Shown here: positions 4,337 through 6,509 of the stretch, piece after piece
How the letters are laid out: every line of letters begins with the position of its first letter
How positions within the stretch are numbered: the first letter of the stretch is position 1
Assembly (NCBI GenBank): GCA_030743445.1
Contig: JASLSL010000002.1
Coordinates: forward strand, 1 to 6,509
Reading direction: 5' to 3'
Length of the DNA: 6,509 nt
From: Alphaproteobacteria bacterium
Lineage (GTDB): Bacteria; Pseudomonadota; Alphaproteobacteria; UBA8366
Position numbers and translations under genes: made by a program
Notes under the pieces: generated by a model
Databases searched by the model: none
Seen by the model: the letters and a program-made list of their open reading frames with translations, nothing else
Told to the model about the DNA's origin: nothing

Positions 4337-6509
4337 ATGCCGCGGCAATTGCGTCTGGTCGATGCGGGCGGGGGGATCGTCCCCGCCGAGCGTCTCGCGC
4401 TCCTGAAAGAGATCGAGAAGAAGGTGCTGTGGTTGTCCGCCTGGACGATCCACCACGCCAACCATGTGCGCCCGGCGCGCGACGGGCTGAAGGTCGGCGG
4501 CCACCAAGCGTCCTGCGCGTCGGCCGTGACATTGCTGACCGCGCTCTACATGGACGTGCTCAAGCCCGAGGATCGGATCGCGGTCAAGCCGCACGCGAGC
4601 CCGGTCTACCACGCGATCATGTATCTCCTCGGCCGCCAGAGCCGCGCGAACCTGGAAGGGTTTCGCGCGTTGGGCGGCGCCCAAAGCTATCCCTCGCGGA
4701 CCAAGGACACCCATGACGTCGATTTCTCGACCGGCTCGGTCGGGCTCGGCGTCGCCACGACACTGTTCGCCTCGCTGGTCCAGGACTACGCCCGGCTGCA
4801 CGGCCGCATGGGCGAGGGCGTTCGGCGCGGCCGCATGGTGGCGCTGATGGGCGACGCGGAGCTCGACGAGGGCAACGTCTTCGAGGCCCTGCTGGAGGGC
4901 TGGAAGCAGCGGGTCGATAACCTCTGGTGGATCATCGACTACAACCGCCAGAGCCTCGACGGGGTGATCAACGAATTCCTGTTCGAGAAGATCCAGAACT
5001 TCTTCACCACCGTCGACTGGAACGTGGTGACCCTGAAATACGGCAAGAAGCTCGAGGCCGCCTTCGAGGGGCCAGCCGGCGAGGCGTTGCGCCAGTGGAT
5101 CGACGACTGCCCGAACGATCTCTACTCGGCGCTGACCTTCAAGGGCGGGCCTGCCTGGCGCGAGCACCTGAAGCGCGACCTGCGCGGCACCTCGGGGCTC
5201 AAGGCGCTGCTCGACGAACACGACGACGAGGCGCTGCACACGCTGTTGACCAACCTCGCCGGGCACGACATGGAAAGCGTGCTGGAGGCGCTCAACGCCG
5301 CCCCCGACGACGTGCCGCAATGCTTCGTCGCCTACACCATCAAGGGCTTCGGCATGCCGCTCCAGGGCCACAAGGACAACCACGCCGGGCTGATGAGCCC
5401 GGAGCAGATGGCCGAGTTCAAGGCGTACATGGCGATTCCCGAGGGTGCGGAGTGGGATCCGACCGCCGGGCTCGACGTCGACGCCGAGGCGTTCGGCGAC
5501 TTCCTCCAGGCGGTGCCGTTCGCCGCCGCGGCGGAGCGCCGGCACGCCGCCGCCCCGGTCGAGGTGCCCGAACGCTTCGAGGTGGCACCGGGCGGCACGA
5601 CCTCGACCCAGCAGGCCTTCGGCCAGATCCTCTACGACATCGGCAAGCGCAAGACCGAGCTCGGCGCGGCCCTCGTCACGACCTCGCCCGACGTCACGGT
5701 CTCGACCAACCTCGGGCCGTGGGTCAATCAGCACGGCATCTTCTGGGCCAAGGAACGGCCCGACGTGTTCCAGGAGGAGCACGTCGCCTCGATGCAGAAA
5801 TGGGAGCGCCGGCCGACCGGCCAGCATTTCGAGCTCGGCATCGCCGAGAACAATCTGTTCCTGCTGTTGGCAGCACTCGGGCTCTCGGAACCGCTGTTCG
5901 GCGCGCGGCTGTTGCCGATCGGCACGCTCTACGACCCGTTCGTCAACCGCGGCCTCGATGCGCTGATTTATGCCTGCTACCAGGACGCCCGGTTCATGGT
6001 GGTCGGCACGCCGTCGGGCGTGACCCTGGCGCCCGAGGGCGGCGCCCACCAGTCGATCAACACGCCCCTGGTCGGCATGGGACTCGACAAGCTCGCCTAT
6101 TTCGAGCCGGCCCATGTCGACGAGCTCGGCGCCATCATGGCCTGGGGCTTCCGCCACATGCAGGACGAGGAAAATGGCGGCTCGGTCTATCTCCGACTCA
6201 CCACCCGGCCGATCGAGCAGCCCGAACGCGAGATGACGGCGGCGCTGCAGGACCAGGTCTGCGCCGGCGCCTACTGGCTGGTGCCACCGGCCGAGGGCGC
6301 CGAACTCGCTATCGTCTACACCGGCGCCGTGGCGCCCGAGGCGATCGCCGCGCATCGCGAGATTCTCGAGGACGTGCCGGGTGCGGGCTTGCTTGCCGTG
6401 ACCTCGCCCGACCTCTTGCACAAGGACTGGATGGCGACAAGGCGGCGGCGCGAACAGGGCGAGCGGACCGCCATCTCGCACATCGAATCGCTGCTGGCGC
6501 GGCTCGACG
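4337..6509 (+). CDS. Homodimeric 2-oxo-acid (pyruvate-type) dehydrogenase E1, AceE/MdeB-like, 3'-truncated
   Basis: An open frame of 724 codons runs to the window edge without a stop; related E1 proteins are roughly 780-890 residues, so only the end is missing. The protein is a thiamine-diphosphate enzyme of the transketolase fold that decarboxylates a 2-oxo acid and passes the acyl group to a lipoyl E2. Marks in order are GGHQAS with His56, PHASPVYH (His86), the cofactor/metal motif GDAELDEGN...DYN (172-203, GDA in place of GDG), and IKGFGMPLQGHKDNHAG (335-351). Then come STQQAFGQIL, TISTNLG-like VSTNLGPWVN, QHFELGIAENN with probable catalytic Glu504, LLPIGTLYDPF, and TLAPEGGAHQS. The substrate could be pyruvate, 2-oxobutyrate or a branched 2-oxo acid. 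Divergence from an Lrp-type gene resembles Pseudomonas mdeR-mdeB and makes 2-oxobutyrate a fair alternative. No E2 or E3 gene is in view; they may lie downstream. Confidence 0.92.
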   Translation, partial: MPRQLRLVDAGGGIVPAERLALLKEIEKKVLWLSAWTIHHANHVRPARDGLKVGGHQASCASAVTLLTALYMDVLKPEDRIAVKPHASPVYHAIMYLLGRQSRANLEGFRALGGAQSYPSRTKDTHDVDFSTGSVGLGVATTLFASLVQDYARLHGRMGEGVRRGRMVALMGDAELDEGNVFEALLEGWKQRVDNLWWIIDYNRQSLDGVINEFLFEKIQNFFTTVDWNVVTLKYGKKLEAAFEGPAGEALRQWIDDCPNDLYSALTFKGGPAWREHLKRDLRGTSGLKALLDEHDDEALHTLLTNLAGHDMESVLEALNAAPDDVPQCFVAYTIKGFGMPLQGHKDNHAGLMSPEQMAEFKAYMAIPEGAEWDPTAGLDVDAEAFGDFLQAVPFAAAAERRHAAAPVEVPERFEVAPGGTTSTQQAFGQILYDIGKRKTELGAALVTTSPDVTVSTNLGPWVNQHGIFWAKERPDVFQEEHVASMQKWERRPTGQHFELGIAENNLFLLLAALGLSEPLFGARLLPIGTLYDPFVNRGLDALIYACYQDARFMVVGTPSGVTLAPEGGAHQSINTPLVGMGLDKLAYFEPAHVDELGAIMAWGFRHMQDEENGGSVYLRLTTRPIEQPEREMTAALQDQVCAGAYWLVPPAEGAELAIVYTGAVAPEAIAAHREILEDVPGAGLLAVTSPDLLHKDWMATRRRREQGERTAISHIESLLARLD

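Larger units (their letters stand above)
4216..4352. repeat. Cluster of five ATTGC/GCAAT elements in the divergent control region
   Basis: The pentamer occurs as ATTGC at 4216-4220 and 4237-4241, as GCAAT at 4261-4265, and as the overlapping palindrome GCAATTGC at 4345-4352 inside E1 codons 3-6. The first two are 21 bp apart, two helical turns. The second and third form the inverted pair ATTGCT (4237-4242) and AGCAAT (4260-4265), with 17 bp between them. Elsewhere in the window the pentamer is only scattered. These are candidate half-sites for the adjacent Lrp-type protein, which typically binds several phased sites; the assignment is inferred. Confidence 0.4.

Noticed and set aside
4295..6481. 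A 728-codon open frame on the minus strand opposite the E1 gene
   Set aside because: It is the mirror of a GC-rich, highly biased coding frame. Its translation is rich in Arg, Gly, His and Val with no recognisable domain, while the plus strand encodes a clear E1 enzyme.

Overview
The window looks like chromosomal DNA of a high-GC bacterium, most likely an alphaproteobacterium (Rhodospirillales-like). The basis is the strongly GC-biased codon use, the IF-1 sequence, and the homodimeric pyruvate-dehydrogenase-type E1 paired with an Lrp regulator. The assignment is an inference from recalled sequence character, not a search. I see no mobile element, tRNA, rRNA, CRISPR array or phage gene.

Left part (1-3373, + strand): four genes are packed into one apparent operon with overlapping stop/start codons. 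They are the C-terminal part of an aconitase X large subunit (DUF521, cut by the window edge), the aconitase X small subunit (DUF126), a classical short-chain dehydrogenase/reductase, and a GT4-type glycosyltransferase with an extra C-terminal region of about 100 residues. The two AcnX chains should form one dehydratase. Both depart from the motifs I recall for characterised AcnX enzymes, so the substrate is open. The operon promoter lies outside the window.

Middle (3408-4208, - strand): an Lrp/AsnC-family regulator is followed by infA (translation initiation factor IF-1). The IF-1 gene starts with GTG behind a near-perfect Shine-Dalgarno. infA converges on the glycosyltransferase gene with a 34-bp gap and no visible hairpin terminator.

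Right part (4209-6509): a 128-bp, relatively AT-rich divergent control region separates lrp from a large + strand thiamine-diphosphate E1 gene (AceE/MdeB-like) that runs off the window end. The lrp side has a good sigma70-type promoter (TTGAAA, 17 bp, TAAATT). The region and the first E1 codons hold five copies of the pentamer ATTGC/GCAAT, candidate half-sites for the regulator. The layout recalls Pseudomonas mdeR-mdeB, where an Lrp-type regulator controls an E1 acting on 2-oxobutyrate. The simplest reading is a 2-oxo-acid dehydrogenase E1 controlled by its amino-acid-responsive neighbour.

The window contains no obviously new system. The parts most worth a second look are the divergent AcnX pair with its SDR/glycosyltransferase partners, and the repeated-element control region between lrp and the E1 gene.
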